Shown: positions 26,363 to 35,429, counted from the stretch's first letter. The stretch is DNA of 64,000 nt from Hydrogenophaga sp. SL48 (GCF_021729865.1 NZ_CP063400.1:4278001-4342000), one strand, 5' to 3'. The notes: generated by a model from the sequence alone, not told the origin. Made by a program: numbers and translations.

Positions 26363-26986
26363 ATGCCGAAAATGATCGTTTCCATCGATGGCGTGGTCAT
26401 CAAGGAAGTGCAGCTCACCAAAGACCGCACCACCCTCGGTCGCCGGCCTTACAACGACATCGTGATCGACAACCTCGCGGTCAGCGGCGAGCACGCGGTG
26501 ATGCAGATGTCAGGCCTTGAGGTGTTCCTTGAAGACCTCAACAGCACCAATGGCACCTACGTCAACGGCAAGGCGATCAAGAAGCAGCAGCTGCAAAACG
26601 GTGACACGGTCGAAATCGGCAAATACAAGATCAAGTTCGTGCACGACGGCGCTTCCGACAACCACGAAAAAACCATGGTCATCAACGCCGGTGCCGTGGT
26701 CGGGGCGCAGGAAGTGCCCACCGTGGGCAACGCCGCGATCAAGGTGATGTCGGGTGCGGCGGCCGGACGCGAAGTGCCCTTGGTCAAGGTGGTCACCACC
26801 ATCGGCAAGCCGGGTGTGGCTGTCGCGGCCATCACCCGCCGTCCGCATGGCTACGTCGTGGCGCTGGTGGAAGGGGCGGTCAAACCCACCGTGAACGGCG
26901 TCGAGCTCAACGCCGAAGCCGTCAATTTGCGGCATGGCGACATGATCGAGCTGGCCGGCACCCAGATGCAGTTCGTGCAACTGTGA
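26363..26986 (+). CDS. tandem FHA-domain protein
   Basis: The 207 residues form two forkhead-associated domains. The first (about 5-93) has all phosphothreonine contacts: TLGRRPYND, the Ser-x-x-His of AVSGEHAV, and LNSTNGTYVNG. The second (about 125-207) keeps the fold (VNGVELNAEAVNLRHGDMIELAG) but lacks the Ser/His pair, so it may be structural. It is probably the phospho-reader for the adjacent kinase and phosphatase. A GGAG-type ribosome site precedes the ATG. No type VI secretion genes are near, so it is not obviously a T6SS Fha. Confidence 0.9.
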   Translation: MPKMIVSIDGVVIKEVQLTKDRTTLGRRPYNDIVIDNLAVSGEHAVMQMSGLEVFLEDLNSTNGTYVNGKAIKKQQLQNGDTVEIGKYKIKFVHDGASDNHEKTMVINAGAVVGAQEVPTVGNAAIKVMSGAAAGREVPLVKVVTTIGKPGVAVAAITRRPHGYVVALVEGAVKPTVNGVELNAEAVNLRHGDMIELAGTQMQFVQL

Positions 26987-27044
26987 CGAACGCTCGCGTG
27001 CGGGCGCCGTCGCCGGACTGACCGCACGCTTTTCCCGCTCCTTC

Positions 27045-29297
27045 ATGCAGGCCTTGAGCAGACACGGCCCGCGCATCGCCGTCACCCTGCTCCCGCTGAT
27101 CCTGGCGATCCTGCACGCCGTGGGCGTGGTGCCCATGGGGGTGTTGCAGCGTCTCGACGACATCATCTACGACACCCGCCTGCGGGCCACCATGCCGGGC
27201 ACGCTCGACGAGCGCATCGTGATCGTGGACATCGACGAGAAGAGCCTGGCCGAGGTCGGTCGCTGGCCATGGTCGCGCCACCACATGGCGAACTTGGTGG
27301 ACACGCTCTTTGAGCAGCAACACATTGCGATGCTCGGGTTCGACACCGTGTTCGCCGAGGCCGACGACAGCTCCGGTTTGCGGCAACTGCAGCAACTGGC
27401 GCGCGGAGAGCTGGCCGATCAACCAGGGTTTGTCGAGCAGGTGAACGCGCTGCAACCCCGGCTGGACTTCGACAGCCGCTTCGCCCAATCCCTGCGGGGT
27501 CGGCCGGTGGTGCTGGGCTATTACTTCACCAGCGACCGTGATGGCCGCAGCCATGGCGTGCTGCCTGCGCCGGTCATGAACACGGAGGCCCTGGGCGGCC
27601 GCTCCATCCGCAGCACACGATGGAACGGCCATGGTGCCAACATCGCTCCGCTGGCCCAGGCCGCGCCGCTGGCGGGCTTCTTCAACGCCATCCCCAGCAG
27701 CAGCGACGGCGTGGTCCGGACCCTGCCCATGCTGGCCGAGTACCAGGGTGCGTATTACGAGTCCCTGGCGCTCGCCATGTTTCGCCTGCTGACCGGGCGC
27801 CCGCAGGTCGAGCCCGGGTTTCCGGCTCAGGGGTGGCTGGGCCACGACTACGGGGCGCTTGAAAGCATCCGGCTGAGCCAGGGTGGCACATCGATGCAGA
27901 TCCCGGTCGACGACCGCCTGACCGTGCTCGTGCCCTTTCGCGGCCCCGGGGGGCCTCGCGGGGGCTCGTTCCGCTACGTGTCCGCGAGCGACCTGCTGAC
28001 GGGGCGCGTGGCGGCGGGTGAGCTCAAGGACAAGATCGTGCTCGTGGGCACCACGGCGCCCGGCCTGCAGGACCTGCGCGTCACGCCGCTGAGCGAAACC
28101 TACCCCGGCGTCGAAACCCACGCCAACCTCATCGCCGGCCTGCTCGACGGCCGCCTGCCAAACCGGCCGGACTACGCTGTCGGCTACGAACTCGTGGTGC
28201 TGGTGCTGGCCGGGCTGGTGCTCGCGCTGGTGCTGCCCCTGCTCAGCGCCACGCGCGCTGTGGTTCTGAGCGTGCTGGTGGTGACGGTGGTGCTCGGGCT
28301 CAACACCTGGCTCTACCTCGCCCACGCGCTGGTGCTGCCGGTGGCCAGCACGCTGGTCATGGCTGGGCTCGCGTTCGCGCTCAACATGAGCTACGGCTAC
28401 CTGGTCGAGAGCCGAGCCAAGCGCGAGCTGGCCCAGCTGTTTGGCACCTACGTGCCGCCCGAGCTGGTCGACGAAATGGTCAAGGACCCCGACAGCTACA
28501 GCATGGACGCGTCCACGCGCGAACTCACCGTGATGTTCTGCGACATGCGCGGCTTCACGCAAATCTCCGAAACCATGCCGCCCACCGAGCTGCAGGGCCT
28601 GCTCAACACCGTGTTCAGCCGCCTGACCCGCATCATCCGCGGCCACCGCGGCACCATCGACAAATACATGGGCGACTGCGTCATGGCCTTCTGGGGCGCG
28701 CCGGTCGCCACCCCCGACCACGCCAGCCTCGCGGTCCAGACCGCGCTCGACATGTCCGACGCCATCCGGACGTTCAACCAGGAGCGCCACCAGGCGGGCC
28801 TGCCCGCCATCGGGGTGGGAGTGGGCCTGAACACTGGCGAAATGTGCGTGGGCGACATGGGCTCCGATGTGCGCCGCAGCTACACCGTGGTGGGTGACGC
28901 GGTGAACCTGGGCGCCCGCCTGGAAGGCCTCTCGAAGCTCTACGGGGTGGACATCGTGGCCAGCGAATTCACCCGCCGGCAGGCGCCGGGGTTTGTCTGG
29001 CAGGAGCTGGACCGGGTCCGCGTGAAAGGCAAGGCCCAGGCCGTGACGATCCACACGCCGCTGTGCACCCGCGAGCAGACCTCCGCCGCGCTGGAGGACG
29101 AGCTGCGCGAGTGGCAAAAAGCCCTGCTGGCCTGGCGCGCACAAGACTGGGATGCCTGCGACGTGCATCTGCTCAACGTGCAGCGCCAGAATGCCAAAAA
29201 AGTCCTTTACCGCCTTTATGCCGAGCGGGTAGTCTCGATGCGACTTTCGCCGCCGCCTGCGGGCTGGGACGGCTCCACCACCTTTGACACCAAATAG
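27045..29297 (+). CDS. CHASE2-domain adenylate/guanylate cyclase (class III)
   Basis: This 750-residue protein has an N-terminal helix, a CHASE2 periplasmic sensor (about 30-370), three membrane helices (about 378-450) and a class III cyclase domain (about 490-680). Metal-binding Asp residues are in FCDMRGFT and MGDCVMAFWG. The purine-specifying Lys (IDKYMGD) and Asp (VVGDAVNLGARLEG) fit ATP as substrate. The sensor has the same layout as that of the kinase upstream (DERIVIVDIDEKSLAEVGRWPW versus the kinase's DRIAIIAIDDQSIANIGRWPW), so the two may sense the same cue. A phosphodiesterase gene follows after 34 bases. Confidence 0.93.
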   Translation: MQALSRHGPRIAVTLLPLILAILHAVGVVPMGVLQRLDDIIYDTRLRATMPGTLDERIVIVDIDEKSLAEVGRWPWSRHHMANLVDTLFEQQHIAMLGFDTVFAEADDSSGLRQLQQLARGELADQPGFVEQVNALQPRLDFDSRFAQSLRGRPVVLGYYFTSDRDGRSHGVLPAPVMNTEALGGRSIRSTRWNGHGANIAPLAQAAPLAGFFNAIPSSSDGVVRTLPMLAEYQGAYYESLALAMFRLLTGRPQVEPGFPAQGWLGHDYGALESIRLSQGGTSMQIPVDDRLTVLVPFRGPGGPRGGSFRYVSASDLLTGRVAAGELKDKIVLVGTTAPGLQDLRVTPLSETYPGVETHANLIAGLLDGRLPNRPDYAVGYELVVLVLAGLVLALVLPLLSATRAVVLSVLVVTVVLGLNTWLYLAHALVLPVASTLVMAGLAFALNMSYGYLVESRAKRELAQLFGTYVPPELVDEMVKDPDSYSMDASTRELTVMFCDMRGFTQISETMPPTELQGLLNTVFSRLTRIIRGHRGTIDKYMGDCVMAFWGAPVATPDHASLAVQTALDMSDAIRTFNQERHQAGLPAIGVGVGLNTGEMCVGDMGSDVRRSYTVVGDAVNLGARLEGLSKLYGVDIVASEFTRRQAPGFVWQELDRVRVKGKAQAVTIHTPLCTREQTSAALEDELREWQKALLAWRAQDWDACDVHLLNVQRQNAKKVLYRLYAERVVSMRLSPPPAGWDGSTTFDTK

Positions 29298-29331
29298 GCC
29301 GCTCCCGAGGCCCCATTCACCTGGAAAACCA

Positions 29332-30135
29332 ATGAGGGTACGTGTACTGGGGTGTTCCGGCGCCATTGCCCAAGGGTGCCGAACCACCTCGTTCTTGCTG
29401 GACGACGACGTGCTGATCGACGCCGGCACCGGCGTGGGCGACCTCAGCCTGAACGAAATGGCTGCGGTCAACCACGTCCTGCTCACCCACTCCCACCTCG
29501 ACCACGTGGCCAGCCTGCCCTTGATGCTCGATGCCGTGGCCGCGTTGCGGCTGGCCGCCGGCGCCCCGCCGCTGCAGGTGCACGCGCTGCCGGGCACCAT
29601 CGACGCGCTCAAGGTGCACATCTTCAACAACCTGATCTGGCCGGACTTCTCGGCCATCCCCAGCGCCGACACGCCGCTGATGCGCTTCAACCCCATCGCC
29701 GTGGGTGAAACGCTGCAGGTGGGCGGCAAACGCATCGAAGCGCTGCCCGCCGTGCACACCGTGCCCGCCGTCGGCTACGCGGTGGACAGCGCCAGCGGTC
29801 ACTGGGTCTTCAGCGGCGACACCGAGCGCAACCCCGCCTTCTGGCAGCGCGTCAACCAGCTCAAGGTGGCCCTGCTCATCATCGAAACCGCCTTCAGCGA
29901 CCGCGAAAAAGAGCTGGCCAAGCGCAGCCTGCACCTCGCGCCCAGCACCCTCGCCGAAGAGCTCGACCAGATCCAGTGCGACCGCCGCTTCCCGATCTAC
30001 ATCACCCACACCAAGCCGGCCGAGACCGGGCTGATCATGGAAGAAATCCGCCGCTTCGACCAGACGCCGAACCGCGAAGCCGACGTGCGCCACGACATCC
30101 GCTGGCTCAGCGCCGGGCAGACCTTCGAGCTGTGA
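29332..30135 (+). CDS. metallo-beta-lactamase-fold 3',5'-cyclic-nucleotide phosphodiesterase (class II-like)
   Basis: This 267-residue MBL hydrolase has LLTHSHLDHVASLPL (His/Asp metal ligands, about residue 54), a second ligand block at HTVPAVGYAV and SGDTERN. Its overall pattern (LGCSGAIAQGCRTTSFLLDDDVLIDAGTG is read in two parts: LGCSGAIAQGCRTTS and DVLIDAGTG) is that of class II cyclic-nucleotide phosphodiesterases. Standing directly after an adenylate cyclase, it would degrade the same messenger. ATG 29332 was chosen because the family starts with this beta strand; the upstream open frame has no similarity. Confidence 0.85.
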   Translation: MRVRVLGCSGAIAQGCRTTSFLLDDDVLIDAGTGVGDLSLNEMAAVNHVLLTHSHLDHVASLPLMLDAVAALRLAAGAPPLQVHALPGTIDALKVHIFNNLIWPDFSAIPSADTPLMRFNPIAVGETLQVGGKRIEALPAVHTVPAVGYAVDSASGHWVFSGDTERNPAFWQRVNQLKVALLIIETAFSDREKELAKRSLHLAPSTLAEELDQIQCDRRFPIYITHTKPAETGLIMEEIRRFDQTPNREADVRHDIRWLSAGQTFEL

Positions 30136-30174
30136 CAAAAATTGTTCCCCCAGCCCAGACCGACAAAAATTGTC
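30134..30174 (+). promoter_or_regulatory. two GACAAAAATTGT boxes upstream of pilin gene 1
   Basis: GACAAAAATTGT occurs at 30134-30145 and again as the 13-base dyad GACAAAAATTGTC at 30162-30174, 28 bases apart start to start. They lie about 90-130 bases before a sigma-54 promoter, the normal place for an enhancer-binding activator such as PilR. A related GACAAAAATT occurs at 31031 before the second pilin. Activator identity is inference. Confidence 0.6.
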
Positions 30175-30260
30175 AGCGATGCGAGGTGACAGGGGACACA
30201 AATCGTCACACGCAGGGGGGCAGGCGTGAAAAAGCACTCAAAACCACCGGCATTTCCGCC

Positions 30261-30276
30261 TGGCACGCTCTCTGCT
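30261..30276 (+). promoter_or_regulatory. sigma-54 promoter of pilin gene 1
   Basis: TGGCACGCTCTCTGCT matches the -24/-12 consensus TGGCACG-N4-TTGCW with one mismatch and the required 10 bases between GG and GC. It lies 48 bases upstream of the pilin ATG. Type IV pilin genes are commonly RpoN/PilR dependent. Confidence 0.88.
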
Positions 30277-30323
30277 GAGAAGTACCCGTCCCCAACCCAC
30301 AAACCCCTCTAGGAGTTGTCTCA

Positions 30324-30875
30324 ATGAAGCGTTCCATGCAAAAAGGTTTCACCCTGATCGAATTGATGATCGTGGTGGCCATCATCGGTATCCTGGCTGC
30401 TGTCGCTCTGCCGGCTTATCAGGACTACACGATTCGCGCTCGCATCACCGAAGGTCTGTCGGTGGCTGCCGATGCGAAGACGCAGATTGGCACGAGCGCC
30501 ACGACGGCGCCAGAGCTGCTCGCCTTGGCAACATCCTGGAATGCCCAGGGAGGCAGCACAGGTGCGACCAGCAAGTACGTGTCCAGCGTGTTTATCAACG
30601 AAACCACCGGTGAGATTGAGGTGACTTACAACAGGGCCAACGTGGGCGCCATTCCTGATGCCGCGACGCTGTATCTGAAGCCGTTCATGTCGGTTGGTAC
30701 CAGCAACTTCGTGGCGCTCGATACTGCATTGGCTGCCGGGTATTCCGGTGAAACCGGCGCCATCGATTGGGCTTGCGGTTCTGAAGTCCATAGTGTTGCT
30801 ACTTCGCGCGGCATGGGCACCGGCGTCTCTACTGGATCTCTGCCGGCCAAGTTCGCGCCCAGCGAGTGCCGATAA
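30324..30875 (+). CDS. pilA: type IV pilin, major pilin-like (first copy)
   Basis: This 183-residue prepilin has a short leader MKRSMQKG cleaved before Phe. The class IVa hydrophobic helix follows ([20 protein letters not shown]) with the conserved Glu at mature position 5. A C-terminal disulfide region (DWACGS to SECR) forms the D-loop. An AGGAG ribosome site precedes the ATG. It has its own sigma-54 promoter and a strong terminator, so it can be made in large amounts alone. The adjacent second pilin and TfpZ gene suggest variant pili with dedicated modification. Confidence 0.93.
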   Translation: MKRSMQKGFTLIELMIVVAIIGILAAVALPAYQDYTIRARITEGLSVAADAKTQIGTSATTAPELLALATSWNAQGGSTGATSKYVSSVFINETTGEIEVTYNRANVGAIPDAATLYLKPFMSVGTSNFVALDTALAAGYSGETGAIDWACGSEVHSVATSRGMGTGVSTGSLPAKFAPSECR

Positions 30876-30918
30876 TAGATGCTTGAAGAGCTGACAGGGT
30901 TCTTCTGGTAGGGAAAAA

Positions 30919-30944
30919 GGACGCTATCCAGCGTCCTTTTTTTT
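30919..30944 (+). terminator. rho-independent terminator after pilin gene 1
   Basis: AGGACGCT-ATCC-AGCGTCCT followed by seven T. It lies 43 bases after the stop and separates the two pilin transcription units. Confidence 0.93.
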
Positions 30945-31030
30945 GACACAGAGATATCAATCTGGACGCGTCTGAGCATTTTTCGCCGCTTGCCATATGG
31001 CAATAATTGTTTCATCTCTCGTGTGAAGTT

Positions 31031-31040
31031 GACAAAAATT
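31031..31040 (+). promoter_or_regulatory. single GACAAAAATT box upstream of pilin gene 2
   Basis: This box is identical to the first ten bases of the two boxes in front of pilin gene 1 and sits 63 bases before the second sigma-54 promoter. It supports a shared activator but is closer and single. Confidence 0.45.
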
Positions 31041-31093
31041 TACAACGCGCCAGAAATCCGTGAAAAAAATCACGATAAATGGTGCATTGCTAT

Positions 31094-31109
31094 TGGCATG
31101 ACATCTGCT
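31094..31109 (+). promoter_or_regulatory. sigma-54 promoter of pilin gene 2
   Basis: TGGCATGACATCTGCT keeps GG-N10-GC spacing and the TGGCA core; the -12 element is CTGCT as in the first pilin promoter. It lies 40 bases before the ATG at 31149. It may also drive the long operon that follows, because no terminator is seen after pilin 2. Confidence 0.78.
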
Positions 31110-31148
31110 CCTGTTATTGGGTCGAAAAAAGCATTCCAAGGGGCTTGC

Positions 31149-31697
31149 ATGAAATCTGAAAGCATTCGAGGCTTCACCCTCATTGAACTGATGATCGTAG
31201 TGGCGATCATCGGCATCTTGGCGGCGGTGGCACTGCCGGCCTATCAGGACTACACCATCCGCGCGCGCATTACTGAGGGGCTGTCGTTGGCCACTGATGC
31301 CAAACAGATTGTTTCTACTGCAGCTCTGACGCAGGCCGAGTTGGCCGCACTTGCGACTGCATTCAATGAGGGGCACGGCAGCACAGGGTTGGTGAGCAAA
31401 TATGTCCAGAGGGTTCAGATAGATACGACAACAGGTGAAATTGCAGTCACCTTCAATCAGGAAAATATCGGTGCCATTCCTGATGCTGCAGTTTTGGCGT
31501 TAAAGCCATTCCTGTCAGTAGGTAGCAACTTCGTTCCATTGGACACGGCACTTTCTGCCGCTTACTCGGGAGAGACCGGAGCTCTGGACTGGGCCTGTGC
31601 ATCCTCTGCCAACACGTTGGCATCGGCCCGAGGCATGGCGATCACGGCGCCATCGAATCCGCTGCCCGCTCGATTCGCACCCAGCGAGTGCCGCTGA
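31149..31697 (+). CDS. type IV pilin (second copy)
   Basis: This 182-residue prepilin is closely similar to the first: leader MKSESIRG, the same N-terminal helix, the same C-terminal loop (DWACAS to SECR). The middle region differs more, as expected for surface-exposed parts. Its base composition is poorer in GC than that of the first copy. ATG 31149 was chosen because it gives the eight-residue leader. There is no hairpin terminator before the TfpZ gene 79 bases on, so co-transcription with the modification operon is likely. Confidence 0.92.
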   Translation: MKSESIRGFTLIELMIVVAIIGILAAVALPAYQDYTIRARITEGLSLATDAKQIVSTAALTQAELAALATAFNEGHGSTGLVSKYVQRVQIDTTTGEIAVTFNQENIGAIPDAAVLALKPFLSVGSNFVPLDTALSAAYSGETGALDWACASSANTLASARGMAITAPSNPLPARFAPSECR

Positions 31698-31776
31698 TTG
31701 ATAATCCAGAGTTTTTAGGCAGTCCTCATGCACGCTAGAAGTTGAAGGACCGGCGTGGCAGGCCGAGAAAACAGAA

Positions 31777-32568
31777 GTGCACGCGACAACCCCCGGATTT
31801 TTCAAGACCTTTGGCACGCGAGCGCGTGCAGCAGGGCTCCATCTGCTGGCGTCCGGCTCCATTGCAGCGGTGGTGGCCGTACTGGTTTTTGGGTACTGGT
31901 ATCCAGGCGACCTTCGGCTTGTGGCAGGCGGAACAGCCCTGTTCACACTTGTCATGGTGGTTGACGTTGTCATGGGCCCGATGCTGACCTTCGTGGTCTT
32001 TGATCGTTCCAAGGGGGTGTCTCATCTTCGGCGAGATATTGCCGTCATTGCTCTCTTGCAGATGCTGGCGCTGTCATACGGGCTGCACACCATGTACATG
32101 GGGCGCCCAGTCGGGCTGGCATTTGAATTTGATCGTTTTCGTGTGGTGTCCATGGCGGAAGTCGTCGTCGCGGAACTGGATCAGGCACCACCCATGTTTC
32201 GTCGCTTGCCATTGGACGGACCGATGCTGTTCGCCGTGCGGAAGTCCAGCACCACGGAAGAGCGTGCGGATGCCCTGAACGCCTCGATTTTCCAGGGGGT
32301 CGACAACGGACAGCGCCCCAAGTTCTGGATCCCGTATGACGAACAGGCGCGAGCCCAAGCGGCAGCGGCGGGGCGCCCATTGGACGCTCTTATTTCAAAG
32401 TACCCTTCCTCCAAGGCCGCAGTCGACCGGATACGGACTGCTATGGCGACGCAGGATGATCGCGACGGACTGCGATTTTTACCTGTTCGTGCCAAGCACG
32501 ATGCGGTCGTTGTATTGACACACAATGGCGGGATTGTCGAGTTTCTTCTTTACGACGGCTTTTTCTGA
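31777..32568 (+). CDS. TfpX/TfpZ family type IV pilin accessory protein
   Basis: This 263-residue inner-membrane protein starts at GTG, with hydrophobic segments near residues 20-45, 48-72 and 85-100 and a soluble C-terminal domain. The block VVDVVMGPMLTFVVFD is typical of TfpX/TfpZ proteins, encoded beside pilin genes in Pseudomonas, Acinetobacter and Moraxella, where they help surface display of the matching pilin. Its stop overlaps the next gene by one base (TGATG). It is the first gene of a nine-gene run with overlaps or very short gaps. Confidence 0.8.
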   Translation: MHATTPGFFKTFGTRARAAGLHLLASGSIAAVVAVLVFGYWYPGDLRLVAGGTALFTLVMVVDVVMGPMLTFVVFDRSKGVSHLRRDIAVIALLQMLALSYGLHTMYMGRPVGLAFEFDRFRVVSMAEVVVAELDQAPPMFRRLPLDGPMLFAVRKSSTTEERADALNASIFQGVDNGQRPKFWIPYDEQARAQAAAAGRPLDALISKYPSSKAAVDRIRTAMATQDDRDGLRFLPVRAKHDAVVVLTHNGGIVEFLLYDGFF

Positions 32569-33986
32569 TGCGACAGACGCTATTGGCTGATCAAACTTAT
32601 CAATCTCACGCGGGTTGGATAAAAGTTGGGCTGGGGCTGATCACCTTCATACTGTTGAACGCAATTTTTCAGTATGTTGCCATCCGTTTTGGATACAAGC
32701 GGTATTTTATAAGTGCCGAAATTCTGGTTGCAGTGATCGCGTTCAGCTTGAGGTACCGATTGATTGGTCTGATAGCTTTTCTTGCCGCTGTCGGATTGGA
32801 AATAGTGCTGGGTCTCACTGGCGTTTTTCATTTCATGGATGTGCGGGAGGCGTTGGACATGGCAGAGTTCGCCTTTCTCGCCCGAACGGAATACCTGATC
32901 AGCTTCGTTGCCATGATTGCGTTGGCGATCGCTTGCTTCTGGACCACGGGCAGGTTTGTTGGCAAATTTCGACCCAGGCAAGTAGTATTGGTGCTGTCAT
33001 CTCTGGGAGTTGGGCTGACGTACTCCCAATGGTCTCTGTCCGAGGACGGTGGGAACTTCTTTACGCCTGTTCATGCCAGCCGAAGCTCGCTGGCGTTTGG
33101 TAGTTCGGCCTTCATCTTGAAGGATTCTCTTGAATTGAACAGGGTGAAGCAAGCTGCCAGTGGTGATCCAGATATTGAGTACCACCGTGTTCGGCATCCG
33201 TCGGCGGCAAATATCGCCATTCAAGAAACTCCATCATCCCGTAGAATACTTTTTGTGATCAGTGAGGCGTGGGGGTTACCAAAAAATTCCAAAGTACTGG
33301 AAGAGAATATTCAAGCGCTTCGCAACAGCCCGAATGTCAAAGATCTTGAGGTGCAAGGTGTTCACGCTCGCGGCGCGACCGCCGCAGGCGAGTTACGTGA
33401 GCTTTGCGGCCTGATACCCAGCCGAATGAACCTAGGGAAAATGACGCCCGAATTGATTGGCGAGTGTCTGCCGCTAAAGCTGAACAAACAAGGCTACAAG
33501 ACGGTGGCTGTCCACGGGGCAGAAAGCTCCATGTACCGAAGAAGCCGGTGGTACCCGTTGCTTGGGTTTGAACAGATGATTTTTAAAGGCGACATGCCTC
33601 CGGTCGACACAGATTGTTATTCCTTCCCCGGGTACTGTGACAAAAACATCTTCCCGGTGGTGAGTGATCAACTGAAACAAAACAAGGTGTTTGTTTATTG
33701 GTTGACACTCAACAGCCATATTCCCTACGACCGGCGAGACATTGTGAATTACCGTGAGGATCTTTGCAGGGAGTTCTCAACTGCAAATAATGCTGAGTTG
33801 CTCTGCAACTATCAGAACTTGCATGTCCAGTTTTTTGAGGGGCTGGCCAAGCTCATTGAGGACGAAGCCTTGCGGGGTGTGACGGTGGTGGTGGTCGGGG
33901 ACCACCCGCCCATCTTCTACGACGACGAGGCACGTGGGGGCTTTGAGGCTGAGCAAGTGCCCATGCTGCACTTCACCGTGAAATGA
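32568..33986 (+). CDS. membrane sulfatase-type phosphotransferase, tandem copy 1
   Basis: This 472-residue protein has about five N-terminal membrane helices and a periplasmic alkaline-phosphatase/sulfatase-fold domain (from about 200), as in EptA, LtaS and OpgB. Metal and catalytic positions are visible: Glu in ISEAWG, a Thr nucleophile candidate in GATAAGELRELCG, His in NSHIPYDRRD, and Asp-His in VVGDHPPIF. Such enzymes move phosphoethanolamine or phosphoglycerol from phospholipids. Coupled to TfpZ (one-base overlap) and to a paralogue (ATGA), it is a good candidate for a pilin or surface-glycan phospho-modifier. Low GC and many A/T-ending codons set it apart from the flanking chromosome. 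Confidence 0.8.
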   Translation: MRQTLLADQTYQSHAGWIKVGLGLITFILLNAIFQYVAIRFGYKRYFISAEILVAVIAFSLRYRLIGLIAFLAAVGLEIVLGLTGVFHFMDVREALDMAEFAFLARTEYLISFVAMIALAIACFWTTGRFVGKFRPRQVVLVLSSLGVGLTYSQWSLSEDGGNFFTPVHASRSSLAFGSSAFILKDSLELNRVKQAASGDPDIEYHRVRHPSAANIAIQETPSSRRILFVISEAWGLPKNSKVLEENIQALRNSPNVKDLEVQGVHARGATAAGELRELCGLIPSRMNLGKMTPELIGECLPLKLNKQGYKTVAVHGAESSMYRRSRWYPLLGFEQMIFKGDMPPVDTDCYSFPGYCDKNIFPVVSDQLKQNKVFVYWLTLNSHIPYDRRDIVNYREDLCREFSTANNAELLCNYQNLHVQFFEGLAKLIEDEALRGVTVVVVGDHPPIFYDDEARGGFEAEQVPMLHFTVK

Positions 33987-35392
33987 TCGAACCGACTCCC
34001 AAGGTTGAGGGTTTAACCGGCGACCGTCATGGCCATTGGGTGTTTGCGCTGATTGGTTTCGTCGTCTTCAGTCTGGTGTTTCAGTGGGCTTCGCTCCACT
34101 TCGGCTTCAAGCGCTATCTCCTCAGTGCGGAGATGCTGATGGCCATGCTGCTTTTTGTGATGGGGCTGCGGTGGTTGGGAGTCGCATTGTTCTTGGTCAC
34201 GGCTGGCCTTGAGATGGCACTGGGAGCCATCACGGTGTTTCGCCTGATCGACATCGGTCAGGTCCTGGACATTGCGGAATACCTATTCGAAGCAAGGGTG
34301 TCCTATCTCATGATGCTGGTTCTGCTGCTGGTATTTGCAGCGACCAGCTTCTGGATAGCAGCCAACCGCCTGAAGGGCGCGCGCTGGGCGTGGCTTCCGC
34401 TTATTGCGTCTGTTCTGATGCTGGCTCAGTGGCAACTGTCGTTTGCGAAGGCAACCTTCTTTTCCCCTCCGTTTGCCGAGAGAAATGAGTTGTTGTTTGG
34501 CAGTTCCGCCCTTTTTGTACACGCGGTGCTTGAGGAGAATCGAAGACGGCACGTTCACATTGGAGCCAACTCGGAGGACGCCGAATACATGCCGGTCGCG
34601 CATCCTTCGGCGGCCAGTTTGACGTTGGGCGAGCAGCCGACCTCGCCGCGCATCCTGTTCATCATTGCTGAGTCTTGGGGGGTGTCCAAGGAGCAGGCGG
34701 TGATCAAGCAGCAGATATCTGCTCTGAGCGCCAGTGTGCATGTGCAGAACTTGAGACTGGGCAGCATCGACGCTGTTGGCACGACTGCGGCGGGTGAGTT
34801 GCGTGAACTTTGCGGACGGATTCCGACGCGCCTGAATTTTCGTCAGATGACGGCGGAAGCCATTGGGGAATGCATGCCCGCCAAGCTCGCAAAACAAGGC
34901 TACAAGACGGTTGCGCTGCATGGAGCGTTTGGCGCGATGTACCGTCGAAAGCTTTGGTACCCGGTCATCGGCTTTAGCGACCTGGTGTTCAGGGAAACCC
35001 TGCCGTTCACAGGCACGCAGTGTCATTCCTTCCCTGGCTACTGCGACCGCGATCTGCTCGGTGTCGTGCGACAGAAGCTCAACCAGGACAAGGTGCTCCT
35101 CTACTGGTTGACCTTGAATTCGCACATACCCTACGATCGACGCGATGCTGTGAACTACCGAGAGGACTTGTGCCGTGCGGTGTTCGGGGCGACTTACAGT
35201 GAACAACTGTGCGGCTATCAAAACCTGCATGTGCAGTTTTTTGAGCACTTGGCCAAGCTCGCCGAAGATGAAACCATGAGGGGCGTGGAAGTGGTCGTCG
35301 TGGGCGACCATGCGCCCATCTTCAACGATTCAGCAGCTCGCGCGCGGTTCGAGCAGGAACAGGTGCCCACGCTTCATTTCGTGGTGCAATGA
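33983..35392 (+). CDS. membrane sulfatase-type phosphotransferase, tandem copy 2
   Basis: This 469-residue paralogue of the previous gene lines up over its full length. Shared blocks include TAAGELRELCG, KQGYKTVA-HGA, YWLTLNSHIPYDRRD and QNLHVQFFE. The nucleophile Thr (GTTAAGEL) and the GDHAPIF metal pair are intact, so both copies should be active. The membrane helices differ more than the catalytic domain, which suggests a different donor lipid or partner. It starts within the stop of copy 1 (ATGA). Confidence 0.8.
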   Translation: MIEPTPKVEGLTGDRHGHWVFALIGFVVFSLVFQWASLHFGFKRYLLSAEMLMAMLLFVMGLRWLGVALFLVTAGLEMALGAITVFRLIDIGQVLDIAEYLFEARVSYLMMLVLLLVFAATSFWIAANRLKGARWAWLPLIASVLMLAQWQLSFAKATFFSPPFAERNELLFGSSALFVHAVLEENRRRHVHIGANSEDAEYMPVAHPSAASLTLGEQPTSPRILFIIAESWGVSKEQAVIKQQISALSASVHVQNLRLGSIDAVGTTAAGELRELCGRIPTRLNFRQMTAEAIGECMPAKLAKQGYKTVALHGAFGAMYRRKLWYPVIGFSDLVFRETLPFTGTQCHSFPGYCDRDLLGVVRQKLNQDKVLLYWLTLNSHIPYDRRDAVNYREDLCRAVFGATYSEQLCGYQNLHVQFFEHLAKLAEDETMRGVEVVVVGDHAPIFNDSAARARFEQEQVPTLHFVVQ

Positions 35393-35429
35393 TGGCCCCG
35401 TTCCATTCAAGATTCCTGTTGTGAAACGC

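Noticed and set aside
26363..29297. Type VI secretion regulatory genes
   Set aside because: Kinase, phosphatase and FHA resemble PpkA/PppA/Fha, but no structural T6SS gene is in the window and the receptors are CHASE2 type.
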